Source of the DNA: Firmicutes bacterium ZOR0006 | Lineage (GTDB): Bacteria > Bacillota_I > Bacilli_A > Culicoidibacterales > ZOR0006 | Assembly (NCBI GenBank): GCA_000798955.1 | Contig: JTLC01000035.1 | Coordinates: 1 to 46,789, forward strand | Direction of reading: 5' to 3' | Length of the DNA stretch: 46,789 nt | Part shown: in pieces, positions 16,673 to 24,591 of the stretch | Position numbering within the stretch: position 1 is the stretch's first letter | Layout of the letters: each line of letters opens with the position of its first letter | Translations under genes and position numbers: made by a program | The notes under the pieces: generated by a model | Seen by the model: only the letters and a program-made list of their open reading frames with translations | Told to the model about the DNA's origin: nothing | The model's database searches: none

Positions 16673-18697
16673 ATGGAATTACAATATACGCTTGGTCGTG
16701 GTGCTTGGCGAACATTAGCCGAAGGAAATGAAAAAGAGTGGTTAATCACCAACGGGATTGGTGGCTTTGCTGGACATACTGTCAGCGGGGGTGGCTTTCG
16801 CTCATTTCATGCCTATTTAGTTGCTGCTTTTAATGCACCGGTTGAACGCTACACGATCTTAACACGGACACAAGAACAACTCACAATTTGTGGACGCGAA
16901 TACGATCTCACTTCGCAGCAATATGTCAATGATGCCAAAAATGGCCAAGAATACTTACAACGTTTTTGTTTGAATGCTGTGCCACAATATACATATCAAG
17001 TTGAAGATATTCAAATCAAAAAAACAATTGCCTTAGAACACAAAAAGAACACAGTTGTGATTTGTTATGAAATTCACAATGGGATGCATCCTGCTGAATT
17101 CAACATTGTACCATTACTCAACTATCGCCCTTCTGGTGAATATAGTGAGAGAGCCGATTTACAATTTGATATTCATATCGACGGACAAACATTAACGGCA
17201 CGTCCTGCTGCTAATCCTACACGGGCAATCCAGCTCTTTGCTTCAGAAGGAAGTTTCCTTGATCGGCAGTTACGACCAACGAGTGCTGCCACACCAAATT
17301 ACTTAATTGAGGAAAACCATTACTATGAATTTGATAATCGCAATGGTGGCAGAGCGTTGGATAACCATTACACCCCGTATGATATTCGCGTTAATTTGGA
17401 ACCATTCGCTCATAAGCGCTTTTACCTTAAATGTACTGTGGAAACACTCGATACGCGGGATGGATTTGAAATCGTGGCTGCAGCAAACGCACATGCTAAA
17501 AACTTAATGACTCAATCCGCACTAACAGATTCGTTCGCTTTAAATTTAGTGAAAGCTGCCGATAATTTTATTGTTGATCGGAAAAGTACGGGTTTAAAAA
17601 CGGTTTTAGCCGGCTATCCTTGGTTTGCTGACTGGGGTCGGGATACGATGATTGCATTTGAAGGCTTAACGTTATCAACAAAACGATTTGATGATGCCCG
17701 TGAAATCTTGGAATCATTTGTCAGATACATCAAAAATGGCCTTGTCCCGAATGTCTTCCCTGACACTGGCTCAGATCCACAATATAATACTGTCGATGCT
17801 TCACTTTGGTACATCCAAGCAGTCTATCAATATTTGCAATATACCGGTACGCAACAAGACTATGACTTTGTCCAAACTACATTGTATGCCAAAATGATTG
17901 AAATTATGCAAGCATATTCGACAGCGACTGATTTTTCGATTCGGATGGATGATGATGGGCTCATCTGTGCTGGAAGTGGCCTTGATCAAGTAACCTGGAT
18001 GGATGTTCGCGTTGGTGAAATTGTGGTTACTCCACGTCACGGGAAACCCGTTGAAATCAATGCCCTTTGGTATAATGCTTTAAAAATCATGGCCGAATTA
18101 GCACGCAAATTTGGTGATGTTCCAGACACATATCTTGAACTAGCCGAACAAGTTAAAACTTCATTTACGACAAAATTCTGGAATGAAGCAACTCAGTGCC
18201 TCTATGATGTAGTCGATGCGGATGATCCAAGTATTCGTCCTAATCAAATTTGGGCTGTCTCTTTACCATTTACGATGCTGTCAGCCGAACAAGAGCAAAA
18301 AATTGTTCAAACTGTCTACAGTAAGCTTTATGCAACATATGGCTTACGTTCACTTAGCTTTGATGATCCACGATTTCGCCCACAATATCTCGGTCCACTT
18401 CTTAGCCGTGATTTATCCTACCACATGGGAACGACTTGGGGCTTTCCAATCGGTGCCTTCATCAGTGCTTACTGCAAAGTCTATGAGTACCAACCACATG
18501 CAATTCAACGTGCGAAAGAAATGTGTGATGTCTTTGCCGATCATTTACAAGATGGGTGCCTAAATGGTATTGCTGAAATTTTTGATGGTGACTTTACCGC
18601 CACTAGCCGTGGTTGCTTTACACAGGCTTGGAGTGTTTCTGAAGTGCTCCGTGCTTATGTCAGTGATGTCTTACCATATTTGCCAGAACACAACTAA
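16673..18697 (+). CDS. Amylo-alpha-1,6-glucosidase (glycogen-debranching type, GH133-like)
   Basis: Probably hydrolyses alpha-1,6 glucosidic branch points in glycogen, amylopectin or related glucans. An N-terminal beta-rich domain (GDE_N-like, WLITNGIGGFAGHTVSGG at residues ~24-41) is followed from ~290 by an (alpha/alpha)6 catalytic barrel. The barrel carries WFADWGRDTMIAFEGL (about 316-331), NTVDASLWYIQAVYQY and GSGLDQVTWMDVRVG. No signal peptide is visible, so it acts inside the cell. GGGGG 8 bases upstream supports the ATG at 16673; a longer frame starts inside the promoter's -35 box and is not credible. It is 674 residues long. No glycogen synthase or branching enzyme gene is nearby, so the substrate may be an imported dextrin. 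Confidence 0.88.
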   Translation: MELQYTLGRGAWRTLAEGNEKEWLITNGIGGFAGHTVSGGGFRSFHAYLVAAFNAPVERYTILTRTQEQLTICGREYDLTSQQYVNDAKNGQEYLQRFCLNAVPQYTYQVEDIQIKKTIALEHKKNTVVICYEIHNGMHPAEFNIVPLLNYRPSGEYSERADLQFDIHIDGQTLTARPAANPTRAIQLFASEGSFLDRQLRPTSAATPNYLIEENHYYEFDNRNGGRALDNHYTPYDIRVNLEPFAHKRFYLKCTVETLDTRDGFEIVAAANAHAKNLMTQSALTDSFALNLVKAADNFIVDRKSTGLKTVLAGYPWFADWGRDTMIAFEGLTLSTKRFDDAREILESFVRYIKNGLVPNVFPDTGSDPQYNTVDASLWYIQAVYQYLQYTGTQQDYDFVQTTLYAKMIEIMQAYSTATDFSIRMDDDGLICAGSGLDQVTWMDVRVGEIVVTPRHGKPVEINALWYNALKIMAELARKFGDVPDTYLELAEQVKTSFTTKFWNEATQCLYDVVDADDPSIRPNQIWAVSLPFTMLSAEQEQKIVQTVYSKLYATYGLRSLSFDDPRFRPQYLGPLLSRDLSYHMGTTWGFPIGAFISAYCKVYEYQPHAIQRAKEMCDVFADHLQDGCLNGIAEIFDGDFTATSRGCFTQAWSVSEVLRAYVSDVLPYLPEHN

Positions 18698-18720
18698 TTG
18701 ATACACAAGGAGATGAAACG

Positions 18721-19494
18721 ATGTTTGAACAATTTACAACCACAATTGATACTTTAGAGCGTGAACGGATTATTACCATCCTATTACCTGATAATTACTA
18801 CCAAACAACGAAGCACTACCCCGTTGTGTACATGCACGATGCACAAAATGTCTTTGATGATAGCACTGCATATGGTGGGCAATCATGGCGAATTCAAGAT
18901 TATCTCAATCACCATGATTATCCTGAAGCCATTGTTGTTGCAATTGCGAATAGTGAATTCCGTTTAGACGAGTATAGCCCCTTTCCAATCTCTGATTATG
19001 GCCGAACACTTGTTGGTGAGTTCCCCGTCGTAACTGCTCAAGGAATTGCCTATATCGATTGGTTAGCTACTGGACTAAAACCTGCAATTGACGCACTGTA
19101 TCGTACGTTACCAGCAGCGAAGTCGACTGCAATTGTCGGTTCAAGCATGGGTGGGTTAATTTCTCTGTATGCCGGTATTGCTTATCCAGATATTTTCGCA
19201 AACCTTGGTGTACTTTCACCAGCATTCTGGTTTTGCAAACATGCAATTGCGGAATTTGTCACTTCGCATCCTCTACCGGCAACTTCACGCGTCTTTATGA
19301 GTGTTGGTACCACGGAAGGTGGTGGTCTGGCTCATGATGAAGATTATTTAATCGATGCACTGGAAATGAAAAACTTATTAGTCGACCAAGATTGTGCACT
19401 TGAATTCATCATTATTCCAGATGGTAAACACCATGAAAGTGCTTGGGAATTACTCACACCAAAGTGGTTACAATTCTTTCACTATCATAATTAA
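18721..19494 (+). CDS. Putative esterase D/Fes-like alpha/beta-hydrolase
   Basis: A 257-residue serine hydrolase of the COG2819/esterase D group. Visible are MHDAQNVFDD near residue 38, nucleophile Ser142 in GSSMGGL, a downstream acid and a histidine in GKHHESAWE. No export signal is seen. Family members deacylate feruloyl, acetyl or enterobactin-like esters, and some are linked with polysaccharide breakdown. It follows the debranching glucosidase by 24 bases with AAGGAG in between, and both share one promoter and one terminator. It may therefore remove acyl groups from the glucan substrate, which is inference from position only. Confidence 0.82.
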   Translation: MFEQFTTTIDTLERERIITILLPDNYYQTTKHYPVVYMHDAQNVFDDSTAYGGQSWRIQDYLNHHDYPEAIVVAIANSEFRLDEYSPFPISDYGRTLVGEFPVVTAQGIAYIDWLATGLKPAIDALYRTLPAAKSTAIVGSSMGGLISLYAGIAYPDIFANLGVLSPAFWFCKHAIAEFVTSHPLPATSRVFMSVGTTEGGGLAHDEDYLIDALEMKNLLVDQDCALEFIIIPDGKHHESAWELLTPKWLQFFHYHN

Positions 19495-19506
19495 TTATGA
19501 ACTGCT

Positions 19507-19539
19507 GACACTCGCACCTCGGACGAGTGTCGCTTTTTT
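19507..19539 (+). terminator. Terminator of the glucosidase-esterase operon
   Basis: GACACTCG (19507-19514) pairs with CGAGTGTC (19524-19531), followed by GCTTTTTT. Confidence 0.9.
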
Positions 19540-19663
19540 GTTGCTTGTGAAACTATTAGTTCAACCGCTGTATCTAGCCAAAACGTGCCCTGAGTCTGCT
19601 TGAAAATTCTAACCTTTTTTTTCGTTTTTACAGGAAAAAACACTACAAAATCAGGAAAATTTT

Positions 19664-19672
19664 TGTTATAAT
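19664..19672 (+). promoter_or_regulatory. Extended -10 promoter for the YczE-like gene
   Basis: TGTTATAAT: a perfect -10 hexamer (19667-19672) with the TGn extension, 41 bases before the start codon. No clear -35 box. Confidence 0.5.
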
Positions 19673-19712
19673 CAGTTGTCTGGATTTAAGAAAGGTTTGG
19701 TGAAAAAACTTT

Positions 19713-20336
19713 ATGCAACAACCTCTACTTGCAAAAAAATTAGTTTTTTACTTCGGTGGCATGATTGCTATCGGATTCGGCGTTGCCGCGATTATCAACT
19801 CTAGCCTTGGTGCTGGTTCATTTGATGCTTTTGTCGCAGGACTTGCTGGTAAATTAGGTATTACTCTTGGACTTTCGATGAACATCATCGCAATTTCATT
19901 TTTACTGATATCTGCTCTTGTGGAACGAAAAATGCCACGCTTTTTATCAATGATTACCTCAATCATTTTAGGACTCATTATTGATATTTGGATGCTCGTT
20001 ATTTTCCGTGATATCACTGTTTCTCATCTTGCATGGCAATGGGTTCTTCTTTTAAGTGGTGCTTTCGGGATTGCTTTTGGTGTGGCCCTGATGATTAGTT
20101 CACGGATGCCACTGAATCCAACTGATGTGCCCGTGATTGTGATGACTGAACATTTTGGTCTGAAAATCGGAACAGCAAAATTATTATTTGATGCCACGAT
20201 GTTAATTCTCGCATTTTTACTTGCGGGACCAATTGGTATTGGGACAATCGTCATCACATTCTCACTCGGTCCAGTTATTGGTATTCTTAGTCGCCATACT
20301 GAACACTGGATGTTTGTTCGTCCACATAAAAAATAA
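19713..20336 (+). CDS. YczE/YyaS/YitT-type multi-pass membrane protein
   Basis: A 207-residue integral membrane protein with five or six hydrophobic segments, closest to the YczE family. Its hallmarks are GMIAIGFGVAAIINSSLGAGSFDAF at the start, GIAFGVALMISSRMPLNPTDV in the middle, and LKIGTAKLLFDATML before the last helices. YczE in Bacillus subtilis is needed for good surfactin production, but the molecular role of the family is unknown; some members look like transporters. No regulator or substrate gene is adjacent. Own promoter and terminator. The ribosome binding site (AAAGG) is ordinary. Confidence 0.8.
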   Translation: MQQPLLAKKLVFYFGGMIAIGFGVAAIINSSLGAGSFDAFVAGLAGKLGITLGLSMNIIAISFLLISALVERKMPRFLSMITSIILGLIIDIWMLVIFRDITVSHLAWQWVLLLSGAFGIAFGVALMISSRMPLNPTDVPVIVMTEHFGLKIGTAKLLFDATMLILAFLLAGPIGIGTIVITFSLGPVIGILSRHTEHWMFVRPHKK

Positions 20337-20359
20337 CGCTTCAATTGAAGCGTTTTTTT
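20335..20359. terminator. Bidirectional terminator, YczE-like gene and PLC-like gene
   Basis: Perfect palindrome AACGCTTCAA|TTGAAGCGTT (20335-20354) followed by seven Ts. It overlaps the stop codon of the rightward gene and ends at the stop of the leftward gene. Confidence 0.85.
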
Positions 20360-20927
20360 ATTGATATTTTTTTTGGTTTGCCAATAAAAGTTCACTCAAT
20401 AACATGGATGAAATCCCGATTGCGAAGCGAATATCTTTTTCTTGGCTGTGTGGCGTTGTATGGTAAACTGTTTCATAATCTTGCATGCGCTGCCGATAAA
20501 AGGCGATCTCAGTCGTTGGGTTTACTATCGGCTGTAATTCAAGTTCTAAATTAGAAAAGTGCTTAAGCTTCCGATGAATTTGAACTTCATAACGAAAGTG
20601 CGCCCGAAAGTTATCTGCGAACTTTTCATTATAGACATGCGGATAACAGCTATAATCAGAAGTGAAATGACAAATCAAACCAAGTAAATAGGACTGGCGA
20701 TAGCGATTCTTTTGTGTCCATTTCGTTTCAATAATTTTACGCATCAAGCGACAGACAAACTCTTGGCTATCTTCACGATAGTGATGCATCCCAAAGAAGA
20801 GATGTGGATGTAAGTCTGGTGCAATCGTGCCATAACGGAAAAACTTTTGTTCAATTTCTACCCCTGATAATTGAGCAATATTTTCTTGTACATGTTTCGC
20901 AATTAAGCGATGAGTTGGCGATAACAC
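20358..20927 (-). CDS. Zinc-dependent phospholipase C-fold protein, probably intracellular
   Basis: About 189 residues matching the zinc-dependent phospholipase C/S1-P1 nuclease-like family. The metal-ligand pattern is visible: SPTHRLIAKHV at the N-terminus, the FFRYGTIAPDLHPHLFFGMHHY block, then SYLLGLICHFTSDYSCYPH. Members are hydrolases of phospholipids or phosphoesters; many small bacterial copies have unknown substrates. No signal peptide is seen. The start is probably GTG at 20927, with AAGGGGGG (20940-20933) 5 bases upstream. The longer frame adds a Lys-rich leader from 21020 without a ribosome binding site. It is followed by the shared palindromic terminator. Confidence 0.75.
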   Translation of the reverse strand: MLSPTHRLIAKHVQENIAQLSGVEIEQKFFRYGTIAPDLHPHLFFGMHHYREDSQEFVCRLMRKIIETKWTQKNRYRQSYLLGLICHFTSDYSCYPHVYNEKFADNFRAHFRYEVQIHRKLKHFSNLELELQPIVNPTTEIAFYRQRMQDYETVYHTTPHSQEKDIRFAIGISSMLLSELLLANQKKYQ

Positions 20928-21020
20928 ACAATCCCCCCTTTTTTTCATTTTCTTAATATTATTATACTCTTTTTTTATCCTTTCGAACATTAAAACGACT
21001 CTTTTTTTGGAAAAAAACAC

Positions 21021-21069
21021 AAAAATACACGTATATTTTTCAACTTTTGATGAAAAATATACGTGTATT
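21021..21069 (-). terminator. Terminator after uppP
   Basis: A perfect 19-bp stem (arms 21024-21042 and 21051-21069, loop ACTTTTGA) begins 2 bases after the uppP stop. Read leftward it leads into TTTTTGTGTTTTTTT. Confidence 0.85.
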
Positions 21070-21071
21070 AA

Positions 21072-21893
21072 TTAAAATAATTGCCCGCTAAAGAAAAAGA
21101 ATGCTAAAATAACAATTCCGAGGACAATTCGATAATATCCAAAGACTTGGAAATCATGTTTACGAATATAATCAAGTAAGAATTTAATCGCTAAGATTGA
21201 CACAATGAACGAAACAAGCGTCCCCGTTCCTAAGACCAACCATTCCATGCCACTAAAGTCAAAACCTGTTTTGACAAGTTTTAGTGCACTCGCCCCTAAC
21301 ATTGTCGGGATGGCTAAGAAAAATGAAAACTCGGTCGCCACAAATCGTGATGTCCCCAATAATACTGCTCCAATAATTGTCGCAGCTGAACGTGAAGTTC
21401 CCGGAATTAAAGCTAAACACTGGAAAAACCCAATCATTGCCGCTTTGCGATAGCTTAACTGCTGAAAGTTTTCAATTTGTGGTTTTGTATCTCGACGTTC
21501 TAAAATAATCATGATTACCCCATAAATTACTAACATCGTCGCTACCGTGACTGGATTGAAGAAATGTAATTCTAACCAATCATCAAATAATAATCCTAAA
21601 ACTGCTGAAGGAATTACGGCAACAATAACTTTCGCCCATAACCGCCACGTTTGGTTTTTCTCGCGCGTTGATTTAGTCGGACTAAGCGGATTCAACTTAT
21701 GGAAAAATATGACGACTACCGCCAAAATCGCTCCCAACTGAATTACAACATTAAACGTGTTCGTGAACTCTGGTCCATAACTAAACTTAAAAAATTCGCC
21801 TGCTAAAATTAAATGTCCAGTACTACTAATCGGTAACCATTCAGTAATTCCTTCAATAATTCCTAGCAAGACAGCATAAATAATTTCAATCAT
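21072..21893 (-). CDS. uppP: Undecaprenyl-diphosphatase UppP (BacA)
   Basis: Membrane enzyme that removes one phosphate from undecaprenyl diphosphate, recycling the lipid carrier of peptidoglycan synthesis; extra copies give bacitracin resistance. The two active-site blocks are intact: GIIEGITEWLPISSTGHLIL at the N-terminus, with the catalytic Glu and Ser residues, and PGTSRSAATI in the middle with Ser and Arg. It has about seven or eight hydrophobic segments and 273 residues, as expected. Stands alone, with a long stem terminator. Confidence 0.96.
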   Translation of the reverse strand: MIEIIYAVLLGIIEGITEWLPISSTGHLILAGEFFKFSYGPEFTNTFNVVIQLGAILAVVVIFFHKLNPLSPTKSTREKNQTWRLWAKVIVAVIPSAVLGLLFDDWLELHFFNPVTVATMLVIYGVIMIILERRDTKPQIENFQQLSYRKAAMIGFFQCLALIPGTSRSAATIIGAVLLGTSRFVATEFSFFLAIPTMLGASALKLVKTGFDFSGMEWLVLGTGTLVSFIVSILAIKFLLDYIRKHDFQVFGYYRIVLGIVILAFFFFSGQLF

Positions 21894-22000
21894 ACTATCA
21901 TCCTTTTCTCATTTTAAAAATATGTACATTCTTTTCCATTATACCAATTTCCAACTAAATAGCAATTATTCTTTGTTCCCACTCATACTTTTTGGTAGTG

Positions 22001-22024
22001 GCACACAAGCTTTTGTGCTATAAT
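22001..22024 (+). promoter_or_regulatory. Extended -10 promoter with overlapping palindrome
   Basis: TGCTATAAT (22016-22024) is an extended -10 box 28 bases before the start. GCACACAAG/CTTTTGTGC (22001-22018) is an imperfect palindrome with 8 of 9 pairs, and it abuts the -10 hexamer where a repressor would block polymerase. No clear -35 box. Confidence 0.45.
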
Positions 22025-22051
22025 GTTGCTGAATGAAACGGAGGTTTTCCT

Positions 22052-22768
22052 ATGGCAAAATTATATACGATTACTGAAACAATTCTTTCAACTGGCACTG
22101 CTGATGTTGAAGCTGTAATTGCTTCGAGTTTACAAACTTGGACCTATGCCAATGAAGAACATAGCCAACTCGCTTTGACAAGTCTCAAAGATGAACTTTT
22201 AGTTGCTTATCCCAAGGGCAATGACGGTGAATTCCGCATTACTCACGAACAGCATGAACAACTATTCACAATTACTATTCTTAAGAATCAGTTTGTGTAT
22301 GAAACGATTACATTAGCTTATCACGTACATACTGATACTAGCATGGGTCCGTGGTGGCAGACTTTATCACAGCTCCACCAAGAAGCAATTGCCCAACAAT
22401 TTGCGCCAACAGCTTCACACACAACCGTGGTAAAATCGCTTATTTCTGGTTTTAGCCCGAAAGATGATGATGGCTTAGCAACAAGTTTACAAACATGGAC
22501 GTATCATCAACCAGCTGATGCTGAGGCTGATTTTGGACTTTTAGCAACTGAACTCAAAACTGATTATCCGCTTGGGGTTCACGAAGAAGGTTTCGAAGTC
22601 ACTCGTGCTGAACAAACCGCAACGACAGCTTGTGTTGAAGTTACACTTGATGGCGAAGATTATGAAAAAATCACATTAACACATATGGCACTGCTCCCAA
22701 CTGATCCCCAGCCATGGTGGCAAAACCATAGCCAGGCATTTCACGAAAAATGTTTGCCAAGCAAATAA
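22052..22768 (+). CDS. Protein of two tandem copies of an unknown ~110-residue domain
   Basis: I do not recognise the family. The 238-residue acidic, cytoplasmic product is an internal duplication. SLQTWTY at 26-32 recurs at 145-151; the following L-(K/T)-x-(D/E)-L...YP block at 45-54 recurs at ~164-173; Y-E-(T/K)-I-T-L at 83-88 recurs at 204-209; and PWWQ at 100-103 recurs at 221-224, so each copy ends with a P-W-W and a Gln/His-rich helix. There is no membrane segment, signal peptide or obvious catalytic motif. CGGAGG precedes the ATG. Single gene with its own promoter and terminator. Possibly a binding protein. Confidence 0.75.
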   Translation: MAKLYTITETILSTGTADVEAVIASSLQTWTYANEEHSQLALTSLKDELLVAYPKGNDGEFRITHEQHEQLFTITILKNQFVYETITLAYHVHTDTSMGPWWQTLSQLHQEAIAQQFAPTASHTTVVKSLISGFSPKDDDGLATSLQTWTYHQPADAEADFGLLATELKTDYPLGVHEEGFEVTRAEQTATTACVEVTLDGEDYEKITLTHMALLPTDPQPWWQNHSQAFHEKCLPSK

Positions 22769-22814
22769 AAAAATGGTCAACTCAGTCTGTTTTAGACAAG
22801 AGTTGACCATTTTT
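22769..22814. terminator. Bidirectional terminator
   Basis: AAAAATGGTCAACTC (22769-22783) pairs perfectly with GAGTTGACCATTTTT (22800-22814). An inner GTCT...AGAC pair shortens the loop. It lies between converging genes. Confidence 0.92.
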
Positions 22815-22815
22815 A

Positions 22816-23559
22816 TTAGTGATGTAATGCCAAAAGGTGTTGCACACGTTCTGTAGCATAGCGCCAAGCCATTGGTTCTGTCTTCATCGCTACTTTGACA
22901 ATTGCTTCATCATCTCGTAGTGGTAATGCTGCATATTTCAATGACTTCCCATTTTGTTTGACTGCTGTTTTGACAAAATCATAATCTTCACGATATTCAT
23001 GGAATGCATGTTTTAACATCATCCCTTCACTTCGAATCGCTGCCCACCAAAATTCTGGTTGTCCCCAATATTTTTTACTGAGCTCATGTACACCAATCAG
23101 TGCCGAACCTTTAATTAAGACAACACGTAACGCAAATTCTGGATCAGCCCATAATTCTGCCGGTACAAAGGCTAAATTGCGCTCATAGCTATCCCCAACT
23201 AAGGCAATTTGGCTCACAGACGGCTTCAAGCGTAAATTTAAGCCTAAATACGGATAAATATGAGCCAACTCCTCAACTGTTAATCCATATAAAATTCGCT
23301 CATCATATAAAACACTCACATCAGCGTACATAATTAAATGCTCTTCTGATTGTCCGCGGTCAGCAACTTGCAAAATAAACTCGACATCACGTCGCAAGCG
23401 ATCACTCGCATATTTAAAATTGGCAGTATCTTGGTAGATTGCTGCTGCCATCACAGTTTCATCATCGTTGATTGCTGGATGTTGTTGATACAAATTGATG
23501 AATGTTTCCCCCATCATCAATTGATTAATGATTGTTTCTTGAAGATTTTCTTTCATCAT
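22816..23559 (-). CDS. DUF4116-repeat protein
   Basis: A 247-residue soluble helical protein. The recurring pattern 'D-x-(E/D)-x-V-x-x-A-x-x-x-(D/E)...(L/F)-x-(Y/H)-A-S-x-x-L-R-x-D' matches DUF4116-type repeats: NDDETVMAAAIYQDTANFKYASDRLRRD near the N-terminus and YDFVKTAVKQNGKSLKYAALPLRDDEAIVKVAMK near the end. Only the outer repeats are well conserved; the middle (~100-190) is divergent. DUF4116 repeats form helical solenoids of unknown role, often multi-copy in protists and some bacteria. AGGGGG precedes a double ATG, so the start may be 23559 or 23556. Alone on its strand. Confidence 0.72.
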   Translation of the reverse strand: MMKENLQETIINQLMMGETFINLYQQHPAINDDETVMAAAIYQDTANFKYASDRLRRDVEFILQVADRGQSEEHLIMYADVSVLYDERILYGLTVEELAHIYPYLGLNLRLKPSVSQIALVGDSYERNLAFVPAELWADPEFALRVVLIKGSALIGVHELSKKYWGQPEFWWAAIRSEGMMLKHAFHEYREDYDFVKTAVKQNGKSLKYAALPLRDDEAIVKVAMKTEPMAWRYATERVQHLLALHH

Positions 23560-23662
23560 TAATTCCCCCTATTTACTTTTTTCCCTTTTGCTCTTTTATT
23601 ATACATCATTTTTTTCGTCTGTGCTCGGGTTTTCGTTTTTTGGAAGCCTCTTTTTTTCTAAC

Positions 23663-23691
23663 TTGCAACATTCGCCTTTTTTCCGTATAAT
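23663..23691 (+). promoter_or_regulatory. Promoter of the 107-residue orphan gene
   Basis: TTGCAA (23663-23668), 17-base spacer, perfect TATAAT (23686-23691), 35 bases before the start codon. Confidence 0.7.
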
Positions 23692-23726
23692 AAATGTAAT
23701 ATTTTCTTATAAAGGAGTTAAACATT

Positions 23727-24050
23727 ATGGACCCCGAATCGACCAAGCAGCCACTCATCGACGTGAGTCAAGTTATGGCTGTCGACATTTATCCTGAACA
23801 CCAAAGCTTGAGCATTTGCTCATTATCAAACTATGAAAATTCACTCATTGAGACAACTGTGTCCTTACAAGTGGATAGTCCGGATTTACAACTCGTCATC
23901 CGGTTAGCAGAAGAAAATTTAATCGCTGCTACAACCCCCTTGTTTGATGCAACTGGAAAAAAGATTTTAACAATTAAGCATTTTCTTGATTCCCAAGAAA
24001 AATCCGGTTTTTTGCGTAAAAAATCGCGCCGACGTGTGCTTATACCTTAA
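23727..24050 (+). CDS. Hypothetical small protein, orphan
   Basis: Unrecognised 107-residue protein. Residues ~15-85 read as alternating beta strands (AVDIYPEHQSLSICSL, IETTVSLQV, LQLVIRLAEENLIAATTPLFD), and the C-terminus is strongly basic (LRKKSRRRVL). No membrane segment or known motif. AAAGGAG lies 9-10 bases before the ATG, and a good promoter and a strong terminator frame the gene, so it is very likely real. Convergent with the 96-residue gene downstream. Confidence 0.7.
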   Translation: MDPESTKQPLIDVSQVMAVDIYPEHQSLSICSLSNYENSLIETTVSLQVDSPDLQLVIRLAEENLIAATTPLFDATGKKILTIKHFLDSQEKSGFLRKKSRRRVLIP

Positions 24051-24095
24051 TTTTTAGGCTACACAATTTTGTACCAATGTTTATATACAAAACGC

Positions 24096-24132
24096 AAAGG
24101 GACTGCCCACTTTTAGTGGCAGTCCCTTTTTT
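24096..24132. terminator. Bidirectional terminator
   Basis: AAAGGGACTGCC (24096-24107) pairs with GGCAGTCCCTTT (24118-24129), extended inside by CAC/GTG around a one-base bulge, then a T-run. Confidence 0.92.
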
Positions 24133-24421
24133 AGATGCGAACATCATCATCGTTATACATCACTTTTGAATAATCACCAAGGTCAATGCCTTTTACACCG
24201 CGCGGATGATAATACGCTAACGTTTTCAAGGCATCCAAGGCATCACCAATTTCATTATCTCGCCGAAGTTGTTGTGCAATATCAAGGACTTTCATCTCGT
24301 ATTTATAGCCTTGACGACCACCACAACGGAGATAAAATTCAAGACAAAACGGAACAAGGTCAATAATGGAAATATGTGTATAATCAATTTCGGCTAAGTG
24401 CGCGTAGTTATCTTTTTTCAT
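24131..24421 (-). CDS. Hypothetical small protein at the end of the yceG-like cluster
   Basis: Unrecognised 96-residue soluble protein, mixed alpha/beta. Notable runs are FCLEFYLRCGGRQGYKYEMKV and TLAYYHPRGVKG, with an acidic tail (MYNDDDVRI). AGGAAG lies 7 bases before the ATG. It is the last gene of the leftward run beginning at 29049 and ends at a strong terminator. It is separated from the 43-residue gene by only 11 bases, so co-transcription is likely. No function can be proposed. Confidence 0.65.
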   Translation of the reverse strand: MKKDNYAHLAEIDYTHISIIDLVPFCLEFYLRCGGRQGYKYEMKVLDIAQQLRRDNEIGDALDALKTLAYYHPRGVKGIDLGDYSKVMYNDDDVRI

Positions 24422-24432
24422 CGCTTCACTTC

Positions 24433-24564
24433 CTATGCTGTCACTTTATCTGTTCGTTTCAAGGCGCGCAGAATTACACCGCAGACTGTGGTGATTGTCA
24501 GCAAAACCGTTGCTGCTAACATTCCTGCCAGTAGTATTAAACCAAAAATGTCCATTTGTGTCAT
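24433..24564 (-). CDS. Small single-pass membrane protein (43 residues)
   Basis: Translating the space between the two neighbouring genes gives a 43-residue frame starting MTQMDIFGLILLAGML and ending LKRTDKVTA. Residues ~5-34 are hydrophobic, forming one membrane helix, followed by a basic tail (RALKRTDK), so the C-terminus should be cytoplasmic. GAGGAA (24576-24571) is 6 bases before the ATG. It fits exactly between its neighbours without overlap, in the same direction, which argues that it is a real gene. Another in-frame ATG at 24588 has no ribosome binding site. Family unknown. Confidence 0.6.
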   Translation of the reverse strand: MTQMDIFGLILLAGMLAATVLLTITTVCGVILRALKRTDKVTA

Positions 24565-24591
24565 TTTTTCTTCCTCATTTTCATTCATAAA

